Of a DNA stretch of 64,000 bases, positions 1 to 8,293 are shown one piece after another. The stretch spans positions 2,876,861 through 2,940,860 of the forward strand of contig NZ_JXQC01000003.1 of the NCBI RefSeq assembly GCF_001305965.1. Reading direction: 5' to 3'. Origin of the DNA: Erythrobacter sp. SG61-1L. Lineage in GTDB: Bacteria; Pseudomonadota; Alphaproteobacteria; Sphingomonadales; Sphingomonadaceae. Position numbers and translations under genes: made by a program. The first letter of the stretch is position 1, and every line of letters begins with the position of its first letter. The notes under the pieces are model-generated. The model saw only the letters and a list, made by a program, of their open reading frames with translations, was not told the origin of the DNA and made no database searches.

Positions 1-1065
1 GATGCGGCCATCGCCAACTGGTTCGCTTTCGGCGATGCCTATTCCAATCCGCTCGGCGCCGAGGCGCTGAAGGCGACTCCTTTCCCCGCAGCATTGCCGC
101 TGGCCTTCAAGCGCGAGGCTGAACTGCGCTATGGCGAAAACCCGCACCAGATCGCGGCGGTCTATCTGCCGCAGGCGAGCAACGTGCAGGGCATCGCCCA
201 GGCAGAACAGCTGCAGGGCAAGGAACTGTCCTACAACAATTTCAACGATGCCGATGCCGCGCTGGAACTGGTGAGCGAGTTCCGCAATGGCGATCCGGCA
301 GTGGTTATCGTCAAGCATGCCAATCCCTGCGGCGTGGCGCAGGCAGGCAGCCTGCTCGATGCCTATAATGCGGCCTTCGATTGCGACCGTGTCTCTGCAT
401 TCGGCGGTATCGTGGCGGTCAATCGCCCGCTCGACGGGCCGACGGCGGAAGCCATCACCTCGATCTTCACCGAAGTCGTGATCGCCCCCGGCGCGGATGA
501 AGCGGCGCGTGCGATCTTCGCCCAGAAGAAGAACCTGCGCCTGCTGCTGACGGGCGAACTGCCCGATCCGGCGCGCCCGGGCCTGACGCTGAAGACCATT
601 GCTGGCGGCCTGCTGGTGCAGAGCCGTGACAATGGCGAGATCAGCCTGCCCGATCTCAAGGTGGTGACCAAACGCGCGCCGACCGAGCAGGAGTTGAAGG
701 ATTGCCTGTTCGCCTGGACGGTGGCCAAGCATGTGAAGTCCAACGCCATCGTCTATGCCAAGGACGGGGTGACGGCAGGTATCGGCGCAGGCCAGATGAA
801 CCGCCGCGATTCCTCCCGCATTGCCGCGATCCGCGCGCGCGAAGCGGCAGAGGAAGCTGGCTGGCCGCAGCCCCGCACCGTGGGCAGCGCCGTGGCGTCC
901 GATGCGTTCTTCCCCTTCCCCGACGGACTGCTGGCAGCCGCCGAAGCGGGCGCGACCGCGGTGATCCAGCCGGGCGGCGCCATGGGCGACGACAAGGTGA
1001 TCGCTGCAGCCGACGAAGCAGGCCTCGCCATGGTCTTCACCGGGATGCGCCACTTCCGGCACTGA
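1..1065 (+). CDS. purH: Bifunctional AICAR transformylase/IMP cyclohydrolase, 3' part
   Basis: PurH catalyses the last two steps of de novo purine synthesis: formylation of AICAR, then closure to IMP. The reading frame is open from base 1, so the N-terminal cyclohydrolase domain and the start lie outside the window; 354 codons remain of a protein normally near 525 residues. Visible transformylase-domain marks are the YGENPHQ segment, the KHANPCG segment whose Lys-His pair is catalytic in the family, and the AFGGIVA segment soon after. The C-terminus GMRHFRH is typical. The roughly 200 bases after the stop hold only short 5-bp hairpins and no convincing terminator. Identity is certain; only the start is missing. 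Confidence 0.97.
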   Translation, partial: DAAIANWFAFGDAYSNPLGAEALKATPFPAALPLAFKREAELRYGENPHQIAAVYLPQASNVQGIAQAEQLQGKELSYNNFNDADAALELVSEFRNGDPAVVIVKHANPCGVAQAGSLLDAYNAAFDCDRVSAFGGIVAVNRPLDGPTAEAITSIFTEVVIAPGADEAARAIFAQKKNLRLLLTGELPDPARPGLTLKTIAGGLLVQSRDNGEISLPDLKVVTKRAPTEQELKDCLFAWTVAKHVKSNAIVYAKDGVTAGIGAGQMNRRDSSRIAAIRAREAAEEAGWPQPRTVGSAVASDAFFPFPDGLLAAAEAGATAVIQPGGAMGDDKVIAAADEAGLAMVFTGMRHFRH

Positions 1066-1273
1066 TCCGGCCCGTAACGCTTCCACCATTCGTCGCTGAT
1101 TCCGCTCGCTTCGCGGAGTCCGGCCTTGAACCGGCATGGCCGGGAACCGAACTCGCCCTCCGTCGTCGATAGCGGCAGGGGGCGCTTTCGTTCGTTCCGT
1201 TCACGCCCGCGCAAGGGTTTTGCGTTAGACAAATGCGATCCGAAGATCGCGAAGAGCTGAAAGTTACCCCATC

Positions 1274-1378
1274 ATGGGCCTTTTCACTGCCGACCTTTAT
1301 CGTTCCTTTGCCATCGGCTTTGGCCTTGGGGGACTGGCTGTCGCGATCGCCGTCGCAACACAGAGCCTGATAGCGTGA
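1274..1378 (+). CDS. Possible 34-residue single-span membrane peptide coupled to msrA
   Basis: A short reading frame begins at ATG 1274 and ends with a TGA at 1376-1378 that overlaps the ATG of msrA (TGATG arrangement). The predicted peptide starts MGLFTADLYRS and continues as one hydrophobic glycine/alanine-rich stretch of about 20 residues, so it could be a single membrane span. The close stop-start overlap is what one expects for translational coupling. There is no strong Shine-Dalgarno sequence before it, and it is too short to judge by composition. I do not recognise the family. It could instead be a translated leader, or chance. Confidence 0.4.
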   Translation: MGLFTADLYRSFAIGFGLGGLAVAIAVATQSLIA

Positions 1379-2061
1379 TGACACAGACGAAACCCGCAAA
1401 GACTCTTATCCTCGCAGCTTCGCTGCTTTTCTCCGCCGCCTGCGCCCAGCCCGCTTTCGCGGAAGAGGCCGTGCTTGCCCCGGCGGCCAAGGTCACTTCG
1501 AAGGAAAGCGGTTTGCAGACCGCGATCTTCGCGGGTGGCTGCTTCTGGGGGATCGAGGCGGTGTTCAGCCACACCAAGGGCATCACCAGCGCGGTTTCGG
1601 GTTATCACGGCGGCAGCAAGGCCGATGCGGTCTATGGCACGGTCAGCGATGGCAATACCGGCCATGCCGAATCGGTGAAGGTGACCTACGATCCCAAGAT
1701 CGTCCGTTACGATCAGTTGCTGCGCATCTTCTTCTCGGTTGGCGCCGACCCCACGACGCTGAATTATCAAGGCCCCGATCACGGCACGCAATATCGCAGC
1801 GCGCTGGTGCCGATGAATGCCGAACAGGCAAAGGTGGCCAAGGCCTATCTCGCCCAGATGGGCAAGTCCGGCGTGTGGAAGGCCCCGATTGTCACGAAGA
1901 TCGAAGCCTACAAGGCCTTCTACCCGGCTGAACAATATCATCAGGACTTCATGAAGCGGAATCCCAACCAGGGTTACATCGTCCGGTGGGACAAGCCCAA
2001 GGTGGCCGCGCTGAAGAAGATGTTCCCCGTTCAGTACAGCGCCACCTTCAAGACAGGCTGA
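1378..2061 (+). CDS. msrA: Exported peptide-methionine (S)-S-oxide reductase
   Basis: MsrA reduces the S epimer of methionine sulfoxide in oxidised proteins. The GGCFWG catalytic motif places the nucleophilic cysteine near residue 55, and the following YHGG and GHAESV segments fit the family. An N-terminal hydrophobic stretch (residues 9-21) followed by AFA-EE looks like a type I signal peptide, so the enzyme should act in the periplasm; SAAC at 19-22 is a poor lipobox. I chose ATG 1378, which overlaps the stop of the preceding small frame, over the GTG at 1375. A hairpin follows the stop. The matching exported MsrB lies at 48772-49263. Confidence 0.93.
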   Translation: MTQTKPAKTLILAASLLFSAACAQPAFAEEAVLAPAAKVTSKESGLQTAIFAGGCFWGIEAVFSHTKGITSAVSGYHGGSKADAVYGTVSDGNTGHAESVKVTYDPKIVRYDQLLRIFFSVGADPTTLNYQGPDHGTQYRSALVPMNAEQAKVAKAYLAQMGKSGVWKAPIVTKIEAYKAFYPAEQYHQDFMKRNPNQGYIVRWDKPKVAALKKMFPVQYSATFKTG

Positions 2062-2091
2062 TCCCGAGCCGCAAGATTGCGGGCCGGGATC
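2060..2091 (+). terminator. Hairpin straddling the msrA stop
   Basis: GATCCCG (2060-2066) pairs with CGGGATC (2085-2091), and CCGCA (2069-2073) pairs with TGCGG (2078-2082), with one two-base internal mismatch and an AGAT loop. There is no U-tract, so it may stabilise the msrA 3' end rather than terminate by itself. Its right arm contains the candidate -35 box of the next gene. Confidence 0.4.
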
Positions 2092-2105
2092 GGACTGCCT
2101 ATATC
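2077..2105 (+). promoter_or_regulatory. Candidate promoter for the Zur-type gene, leaderless
   Basis: TTGCGG at 2077-2082 and TATATC at 2100-2105 are separated by 17 bases. A transcript from this promoter would begin about seven bases after the -10 box, at or beside the ATG at 2112. No Shine-Dalgarno sequence precedes that ATG, which agrees with a leaderless mRNA. This is inferred from sequence alone. Confidence 0.4.
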
Positions 2106-2111
2106 CTGCAC

Positions 2112-2573
2112 ATGGCCAGGCATCATCATCACGAACATTCGGGCGCGAAGCTTGTCGACGCTGCCCGTTCCGCGCTGACCGAAGCGGGCGAACAGTGGAC
2201 CGACATGCGCGCCGACGTGTTCGAGGCGCTGGCCACTTACGAGAAGCCGGCATCGGCCTATGACATTGCCGAAAGCCTATCCGCCAGCCGGGGCAAGCGC
2301 GTGGCGGCCAACAGCGTCTATCGCATCCTGGACCTGTTCGTGCGCACGAACCTGGCCAACCGGATCGAAAGCGCCAATGCCTATATGGCCAACACCCATC
2401 CCGGCTGCCGCCACGATTGCATCTTCCTGATCTGCGACAAATGCGGTCAGGCCACCCATTTCGATGACGATGGCATCACCGGCAGCCTGCGCGATGCCGG
2501 GCACCGCAACGGCTTTGCCGATGTCCGCCCGGTGGTGGAACTGCGCGGCCTGTGCGATCACTGCGCGGCCTGA
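2112..2573 (+). CDS. zur: Fur-family transcriptional regulator, probably Zur
   Basis: This is a 153-residue metal-dependent repressor of the Fur superfamily. The N-terminus is histidine-rich (HHHHEH at residues 4-9). A winged helix follows (about 15-85, with the SVYRILD recognition-helix region), then a dimerisation domain with two CxxC pairs (108/111 and 148/151) that form the structural zinc site. Short length, the two CxxC pairs and the AYDI-type helix favour Zur over Fur or PerR, but the regulatory metal ligands cannot be assigned with certainty. ATG 2112 was chosen because upstream in-frame starts fall inside msrA. No known zinc-uptake gene is adjacent. Confidence 0.82.
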   Translation: MARHHHHEHSGAKLVDAARSALTEAGEQWTDMRADVFEALATYEKPASAYDIAESLSASRGKRVAANSVYRILDLFVRTNLANRIESANAYMANTHPGCRHDCIFLICDKCGQATHFDDDGITGSLRDAGHRNGFADVRPVVELRGLCDHCAA

Positions 2574-2666
2574 CCGGCCCTGCGAAGCGACCGGCACAAT
2601 TGCACCATAGTGCGTAACATGCACCTAGCGTTCGACACTTCTTTGACCTTGGGGTAACAGGGGCCG

Positions 2667-4589
2667 ATGTCCAATCCTCCCGTCACGCCGTTGCTCGACA
2701 CGGTCGATATTCCAGCCGATCTGCGCAAGCTCAAGCCCGGGCAATTGCGCCAGGTTGCGGACGAACTGCGGCAGGAAATGATCTCCGCCGTGGGTGCCAC
2801 CGGCGGGCATCTGGGTTCTGGCCTTGGCGTGGTCGAACTGACCGTGGCGATCCATTACGTGTTCAACACGCCGGATGACCGGCTGATCTGGGACGTGGGC
2901 CATCAGGCCTATCCGCACAAGATCATCACCGGCAGGCGGGACCGTATTCGCACCCTGCGTCAGGGTGGCGGGCTTTCCGGCTTCACCAAGCGCAGCGAAA
3001 GTGAATACGATCCCTTCGGCGCGGCGCATTCCTCCACCTCGATTTCGGCTGGCCTCGGCTTTGCCATCGCCAACAAGCTGGCGGGCACGCCGGGCAAGGC
3101 CATCGCGGTGATCGGTGACGGCGCGATGAGCGCGGGCATGGCCTATGAGGCGATGAACAACGCGGAAGCCGCCGGCAACCGGCTGGTGGTGATCCTCAAC
3201 GACAACGACATGTCCATCGCGCCGCCAGTGGGCGGGCTTTCGGGCTATCTCGCGCGGCTGGTTTCCAGCGCGCAATTCCTTGGTCTGCGCGATCTGGCGA
3301 AGAAATTCGCCCGCCGCCTGCCTGCCCCGCTGCATCGCGCGGCGAAGAAGACGGACGAATTTGCCCGCGGCATGGCCATGGGCGGCACCTTGTTCGAGGA
3401 ACTGGGCTTCTATTACGTCGGCCCTATCGACGGGCACGATCTGGACCAGCTTGTCCCGGTGCTGGAAAATGTGCGCGATGCCGCCGAAGGGCCGTGCCTG
3501 ATTCATGTCGTGACGCAGAAGGGCAAGGGCTATGGCCCCGCCGAACAGAGCGCGGACAAATATCACGGCGTCCAGAAGTTCGATGTCATCACTGGTGAAC
3601 AGAAGAAAAGCGCGGGCGGGCCGCCCAGCTACACCGGCGTTTTCGCCAATGCGCTGATGGCCGAAGCGGCACAGGATGACCGCATTTGCGCGATCACGGC
3701 GGCGATGCCTTCCGGCACCGGGCTGGACAAGTTCGCCGCTGCCTATCCTGACCGCACATTCGATGTCGGCATTGCCGAACAGCATGCGGTTACCTTTGCT
3801 GCCGGGCTTGCGGCGCAGGGCATGAAGCCCTTCTGCGCGATCTATTCCACCTTCCTGCAGCGCGCATACGATCAGGTGGTGCATGATGTGGCGATCCAGA
3901 ACCTGCCGGTGCGCTTTGCCATTGACCGTGCGGGTCTGGTCGGGGCCGATGGGGCGACCCATGCGGGCAGCTTCGATGTGACCTATCTCGCCAGCCTGCC
4001 CAATTTCGTGGTGATGGCCGCCGCGGATGAGGCGGAACTGGTCCATATGACGCACACCGCCGCGCAATATGACGCAGGCCCCATCGCCTTCCGCTATCCG
4101 CGCGGCAATGGCGTGGGCGTGCCTCTGCCCGAAGACCCGCAAGTGCTGGAAATCGGCAAGGGTCGCGTGGTGCGCGAAGGGACGAAGATCGCCCTGCTCT
4201 CGCTTGGCACCCGCCTTGCCGAAGCGCTCAGGGCGGCCGACCAGCTTGATGCGAAGGGCCTTTCCACCACGGTGGCCGATCTGCGCTTCGCCAAGCCGCT
4301 GGACAGCGAATTGATCCGCCGCCTGATCGCCACGCATGAAGTGGTGGTGACGATCGAGGAAGGCTCCATCGGCGGCCTTGGCGCCCATGTGCTGACCATG
4401 GCCAGCGACGAAGGGCTGACCGATAGTGGCCTCAAGATCCGCACCCTGCGCCTGCCGGACATCTTCCAGGATCAGGACGCGCCCGAAAAGCAGTATGACG
4501 AAGCCGGGCTGAACGCGGGCGGGATCGTCGATACGGTGCTGAAAGCCCTGCGGCACAATTCGGCCGGTGTGGAAGAGGCGCGGGCTTGA
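2667..4589 (+). CDS. dxs: 1-deoxy-D-xylulose-5-phosphate synthase
   Basis: Dxs condenses pyruvate and glyceraldehyde 3-phosphate with thiamine diphosphate, the entry step of the MEP isoprenoid pathway and a source of thiamine and pyridoxal precursor. At 640 residues it has the usual length. Visible marks are [12 protein letters not shown] near residue 45, the thiamine-binding GDGAMSAG near 150 with the downstream NDNDMSI, and the catalytic glutamate in IAEQHAV near residue 370, followed by the transketolase C-terminal domain. Its TGA overlaps a possible TTG start of the next small gene. A long antisense frame covers it but is a codon-bias shadow. Confidence 0.98.
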   Translation: MSNPPVTPLLDTVDIPADLRKLKPGQLRQVADELRQEMISAVGATGGHLGSGLGVVELTVAIHYVFNTPDDRLIWDVGHQAYPHKIITGRRDRIRTLRQGGGLSGFTKRSESEYDPFGAAHSSTSISAGLGFAIANKLAGTPGKAIAVIGDGAMSAGMAYEAMNNAEAAGNRLVVILNDNDMSIAPPVGGLSGYLARLVSSAQFLGLRDLAKKFARRLPAPLHRAAKKTDEFARGMAMGGTLFEELGFYYVGPIDGHDLDQLVPVLENVRDAAEGPCLIHVVTQKGKGYGPAEQSADKYHGVQKFDVITGEQKKSAGGPPSYTGVFANALMAEAAQDDRICAITAAMPSGTGLDKFAAAYPDRTFDVGIAEQHAVTFAAGLAAQGMKPFCAIYSTFLQRAYDQVVHDVAIQNLPVRFAIDRAGLVGADGATHAGSFDVTYLASLPNFVVMAAADEAELVHMTHTAAQYDAGPIAFRYPRGNGVGVPLPEDPQVLEIGKGRVVREGTKIALLSLGTRLAEALRAADQLDAKGLSTTVADLRFAKPLDSELIRRLIATHEVVVTIEEGSIGGLGAHVLTMASDEGLTDSGLKIRTLRLPDIFQDQDAPEKQYDEAGLNAGGIVDTVLKALRHNSAGVEEARA

Positions 4590-4960
4590 ACGAACCGCCA
4601 ACTTCCCCCGCTGAAGATCCGCGTTCCCGTTGGCCAGAGGGCGTCAAATCGGTCGGCGTGGATGATTTGGGGCGCTTAGGTGTGAGCGAGCGTGGCGGCC
4701 TTTACTGGGATGGCAGGCAAATTGAAGTTCGTCGGACATTCAGTTTGTCGGGATGGCAGTCACTTTATGCAATCTTGACGCTTATAATTGCCGCTATCGC
4801 GGCTGCATCGGCAGCCATTTCAGCTTACGTTGATCTGGGGACACAAAAGATGGTCAGTCTGGCTAAGTCAGATCCAACGCCAAATCCCAGCGGGAATCCC
4901 GGCAGCATGGATATGGCCGTAAGTCGCCACAAGCCACAGGACCAGCGAGATCAGCCATAG
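4586..4960 (+). CDS. Hypothetical single-span membrane protein
   Basis: This 124-residue frame begins with a TTG that overlaps the dxs stop (TTGA), suggesting translational coupling. It has a polar N-terminal part (about residues 1-53) containing [12 protein letters not shown], one hydrophobic alanine-rich span (about 54-81) and a proline-rich tail. The WDG-plus-membrane-span layout resembles small hypothetical proteins of proteobacteria, but I cannot assign a function. The last 93 bases overlap the 3' end of the convergent NnrU gene, so the tail may be read-through into antisense. Its A+T content is somewhat higher than that of its neighbours. Confidence 0.55.
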   Translation: MNEPPTSPAEDPRSRWPEGVKSVGVDDLGRLGVSERGGLYWDGRQIEVRRTFSLSGWQSLYAILTLIIAAIAAASAAISAYVDLGTQKMVSLAKSDPTPNPSGNPGSMDMAVSRHKPQDQRDQP

Positions 4961-5551
4961 CGGCAGGCCGGCCGAAGTCAGCTTGCCCCAGCGGGGCCAG
5001 AAGCTTGAACGGGCTTCCCAATGTATCCAGGCATCGCCCAGCAACTCGGCCTTCTTCTTGTCCTGCAGGCGGCTGCCGATCAGAGCCAGGATAAGGATGG
5101 CAGTGGCCAGGATGGTCGTGCGCGCGCTCCAGCCGATCAGGATATGGGCAATGGCCCATAGCGCTATGCCCCACATCATCGGATGGCGGGTTACCGCGAA
5201 GACACCGGTCGGTCTGGCCGCGGCGATCTTCTCCACCGGAGTTTCCGGCATCGCCGGATTGCCGCGAAACGATCCGAACAGCAGCACCAGTGCCACCAGC
5301 GTCAGCAGGCTGGCGACAGCCCACAGCAGCTCGCCCGGCAGGCCGGGAAGGCCGCCGCTGCCAACTGGAGAGGCGCGGAAGGCCAGCACCATCCAGATCA
5401 GACTGGCAAAGGCCACCAGTGAATAGAGGCCAAGGAAGGGCTTTTCACCCAGCGCACGCACCAGCGGCGCGCGCAGCGGGTGAGACAGCACGAAATGCCC
5501 GCCGGTGAAGGCAGTCGATGCGGCGATCAGCGAAACGAGTGACGGGTCCAT
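4868..5551 (-). CDS. NnrU family integral membrane protein
   Basis: This 227-residue protein has about six hydrophobic spans and the conserved TRHPMMWG motif of the NnrU family. NnrU was first linked to nitric-oxide and nitrite metabolism. The same family includes the plant 15-cis-zeta-carotene isomerase Z-ISO, which binds haem. With dxs next door a link to isoprenoids is possible, but no denitrification or carotenoid gene is adjacent, so the role here is open. The gene is convergent with the small membrane protein after dxs and overlaps its 3' end. Confidence 0.88.
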   Translation of the reverse strand: MDPSLVSLIAASTAFTGGHFVLSHPLRAPLVRALGEKPFLGLYSLVAFASLIWMVLAFRASPVGSGGLPGLPGELLWAVASLLTLVALVLLFGSFRGNPAMPETPVEKIAAARPTGVFAVTRHPMMWGIALWAIAHILIGWSARTTILATAILILALIGSRLQDKKKAELLGDAWIHWEARSSFWPRWGKLTSAGLPLWLISLVLWLVATYGHIHAAGIPAGIWRWI

Positions 5552-5578
5552 CGGGGGCCTCCCTCAGACACGATCATC

Positions 5579-6868
5579 TCACCAATCGTAAGCCTTGGGC
5601 AAGGCGCCTTCCTGCGGTGTAAGGTAACGGTCGCGAAGCTTCGTCTGGTGGCTTTCCAGGGGCTGTTCTACTCCGTCCACGAACACGCGCATGGGTGCAG
5701 TGCTCAGTTCCAGCGGGTCGCCATCCCAGATCACCACATCGCCTGTCGCGCCGGGTTTCAACACGCCCATGCCGGGCATGCCGCTGATCTCCGCCGGGAC
5801 GGAGCTGATCGCGGCGAATGCCTCGCCCCAGCTCAGCCCGCTGGCGCCGGGCAGCTTGGTCAGCGCCACCAGATTGCCTGCCTGCTGCGGGGCGTAGCGC
5901 GGCTGGTTCATATCGAAGAAGCGGCCGATGGCCACTTTCACCCCGGCATCGTGCATCCGCCCGGCATTGGATTGGGTCGCGGCCAATTGCTCGAACTGGG
6001 CGGGCAGATCGTTCAGCGCATTGGCGATTACCGGCACCTTCGCGGCGGAGATTTCCTTCGCCACCATCCAGCCCTCGCTCGCCCCTGCCAGCACGAGGTC
6101 CAGCTTGGGGAAATCCTGCCGCAGCTTGAGCGCCGCGAGGATGTCTGCCGCGCGTTCGACATGGACGTAAAGCGGCTGGCGCCCCTCCACGACCGGGATC
6201 AGCGCCGCCGCATCTGGCCGGTTGAGCAGGGCATCGTCATTGCGCCCGCCGCGCGAGGCGAGATCCTGCGCTTCGGCAAGCGCGTTGCGCAGGGTGACAT
6301 GGGCGGCCGTGCGGCTGCCTCCGGCCAGTCCGCCACCGCCTTCGCCAAGCTCGACATATTGGAAGGCGCGCGGCTTCACCACCGGCTCGCTGTCGGAACC
6401 CAGGTCGATCACGGCGCCCTGCCCGGCGAAGATCGCATTGCCGGATCGGGGGAAGACACTGGCCCGCGTCACTCCGCCCGCGCGGCTGACCTTGATGTTC
6501 TGCGCCAGTGGATTGACTACCGGGGCAATGTCCAGCGCGGCACTGAAGATGGATTTATCGGCGCTGATGTCGCGGCTCTGGTCCACTGCGTCGACATCGT
6601 ACAGGCCAAGATCAGTGAGGGCGGAGAACAGGCCGGGTGTCACCCATTTGCCGGTTCCGTCGATCTGCTCCACGCCCTGCGGCACGGCAACGCCCCGGCC
6701 AACGGCAGCGACCTTGCCGCCGCGCACCACAAGGGTGGCATCGGCAATCGGTTCGCTCCCGTCGCCCAGTGCGACAGTGGCGTGGGTGATGGCGAAATCC
6801 TGCGCGACGGCGGGGGCTGCGATGGCCAGCGCGGCAGCCGCAGCCAGAAGAGCGGGAAGGCGCGTCAT
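5579..6868 (-). CDS. Exported amidohydrolase-like protein lacking the HxH metal motif
   Basis: This is a 429-residue amidohydrolase-superfamily protein with a clear signal peptide (LLAAAAALAIAAPAVAQ), probably periplasmic. The beta-sandwich ends and the fold segments (GTGKWVTPG near residue 72, and GVLKPGATGDVVIWDGDPL near the C-terminus) match its upstream neighbour. Where an active enzyme has H-x-H after VTPG, this protein reads FSALTDLG, and the later histidine and aspartate ligands are not evident. It is therefore probably catalytically degenerate or works as a partner subunit. It starts within the stop of the neighbouring amidohydrolase (ATGA overlap), so the two are co-translated. Confidence 0.88.
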   Translation of the reverse strand: MTRLPALLAAAAALAIAAPAVAQDFAITHATVALGDGSEPIADATLVVRGGKVAAVGRGVAVPQGVEQIDGTGKWVTPGLFSALTDLGLYDVDAVDQSRDISADKSIFSAALDIAPVVNPLAQNIKVSRAGGVTRASVFPRSGNAIFAGQGAVIDLGSDSEPVVKPRAFQYVELGEGGGGLAGGSRTAAHVTLRNALAEAQDLASRGGRNDDALLNRPDAAALIPVVEGRQPLYVHVERAADILAALKLRQDFPKLDLVLAGASEGWMVAKEISAAKVPVIANALNDLPAQFEQLAATQSNAGRMHDAGVKVAIGRFFDMNQPRYAPQQAGNLVALTKLPGASGLSWGEAFAAISSVPAEISGMPGMGVLKPGATGDVVIWDGDPLELSTAPMRVFVDGVEQPLESHQTKLRDRYLTPQEGALPKAYDW

Positions 6869-8277
6869 TTCACGTCTCCTTCACCGGGCTGGCCCAATTC
6901 GAAATCGCTGACCGGGCGGCGCTGCGGATCGAGTGCGTCAAACATCAGCGCGCCGTCGATCCAGACCTTTTCCGGCCGTGAATAGACCGACAGCGGATTG
7001 CCGTTCCACAGCACCACATCGGCCATCTTGCCGGTTTCAAGGCTGCCGGTGAGCTTGTCGATCCCCATCGCCTTCGCGGCGTTCAGCGTGAACCAGCCGA
7101 CCACCTGAGCATCGGGAATGTCGATGCCGATGCGCTTGCCCGCAGCCTGTGCCTTGGCGGCTTCCTGATTGAGGCGCTGGATGCCGTTCTCGTCATCCGA
7201 ATGGATGATGACGCAGGCCCCGGCCTGCTGGATCAGCGCGGCATTTTCAGGGATCGCATCATAGGCTTCCATCTTGAAGCCGTACCAGTCCGCCCACACG
7301 GCGGAGCAGACATTGGCCTGACGCAGCAGATCGGCAATCTTGTAGCTTTCCACTGCGTGGTGGAACGCAGTGACCTTGTAGCCCATCTCCTTCGCCATAT
7401 CGAGGACGAGGGCCATCTCGTCCGCGCGATAGCAGTGGTTCTGGACCAGGATGTCGCCATCCAGCACTCCGGCCAGCGTTTCCATCGCAAGATCGCGTTC
7501 CTTGCGGTCGCCAGCGGCATATTTCTTCGCTTCGAACCAGGTCTTCCGGTTGACCGCGAAATTGCCCATGCGGGTCATCGGGGACCGGCCCTGGCTGCCA
7601 TAGACGCGCTTGGGGTTTTCCCCGCAGGCCATCTTCAAACTATAGGGCGCGCCGGGGAACTTCATTCCCTGCACCGTGCGGCTGGGCACATTCTTGAGCG
7701 TGACGGAGCGGCCGCCCATCAGATTGCCCGAACCGGGCAGGATCTGCAGTGCGGTAACGCCGCCATTGGCCAGTGCGCGGGTGAAGCCGGGATCCTGCGG
7801 CCATACGCTGTGTTCGGCCCATACCTGCGGCGTGGTCGGTTCCGTCATTTCATTGCCGTCTTCATGCGAGGCAACGGCGGGGGAGGGGTAGTCGCCCAGA
7901 TGGGAGTGAACGTCGATCACGCCGGGGGTGACGAACTTGCCCGTCCCGTCAATGCGGGCATAGCCTTCAGGAATGGCCAGTTCGGCATTGCCGACGGCGA
8001 CTACCTTGCCTTCCGAAAACAGCACAATGCCCTTGTCGATCCGGCCGCCCTTGCCGTCATACACCGTGGCGCCAACCAGTGCGGTCGGCGCGCCGGGATA
8101 GGGCTTGTAGGTGGAAGGATAGGGCTGGTCTTCCCTTTCGTCCTTTGCAGAGGCGGCGGACGGGGCAGGCGCGGGCTTTGCGCTCGCGCTGTTTACCCCG
8201 CCGCTTTCGCCGCCACAGGCCGCCAGGGCGAATGCCCCGGCCAGTGCCACACCGATTGCCGCCTTGCTGCGTGCCAT
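6865..8277 (-). CDS. Amidohydrolase family lipoprotein
   Basis: This is a 470-residue metal-dependent hydrolase of the imidazolonepropionase/prolidase-like amidohydrolase group. The N-terminus ends in LAAC (Cys 21), a good lipobox, so it is likely a membrane-anchored periplasmic lipoprotein. The metal motif HSH is present near residue 125, with further histidines (FHHAVE) and an aspartate in HSDDENG that suit the remaining ligands. ATG 8277 is preferred to an in-frame GTG nine bases upstream because it keeps a compact signal peptide. It sits between the POT transporter (16-base gap) and the degenerate amidohydrolase (overlap), suggesting peptide or cyclic-amide breakdown. Confidence 0.9.
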   Translation of the reverse strand: MARSKAAIGVALAGAFALAACGGESGGVNSASAKPAPAPSAASAKDEREDQPYPSTYKPYPGAPTALVGATVYDGKGGRIDKGIVLFSEGKVVAVGNAELAIPEGYARIDGTGKFVTPGVIDVHSHLGDYPSPAVASHEDGNEMTEPTTPQVWAEHSVWPQDPGFTRALANGGVTALQILPGSGNLMGGRSVTLKNVPSRTVQGMKFPGAPYSLKMACGENPKRVYGSQGRSPMTRMGNFAVNRKTWFEAKKYAAGDRKERDLAMETLAGVLDGDILVQNHCYRADEMALVLDMAKEMGYKVTAFHHAVESYKIADLLRQANVCSAVWADWYGFKMEAYDAIPENAALIQQAGACVIIHSDDENGIQRLNQEAAKAQAAGKRIGIDIPDAQVVGWFTLNAAKAMGIDKLTGSLETGKMADVVLWNGNPLSVYSRPEKVWIDGALMFDALDPQRRPVSDFELGQPGEGDVK

Positions 8278-8293
8278 GCCCTGCACCCTTGCC

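Noticed and set aside
1441-1470. MsrA as a lipoprotein
   Set aside because: The cysteine at residue 22 is preceded by SAA rather than a proper L-A/S-G/A lipobox, and a normal AFA signal-peptidase site follows.
2625-4601. A 658-codon antisense frame across dxs
   Set aside because: It mirrors dxs with typical high-GC shadow composition (His, Arg and Gly rich), and dxs itself is unmistakable.
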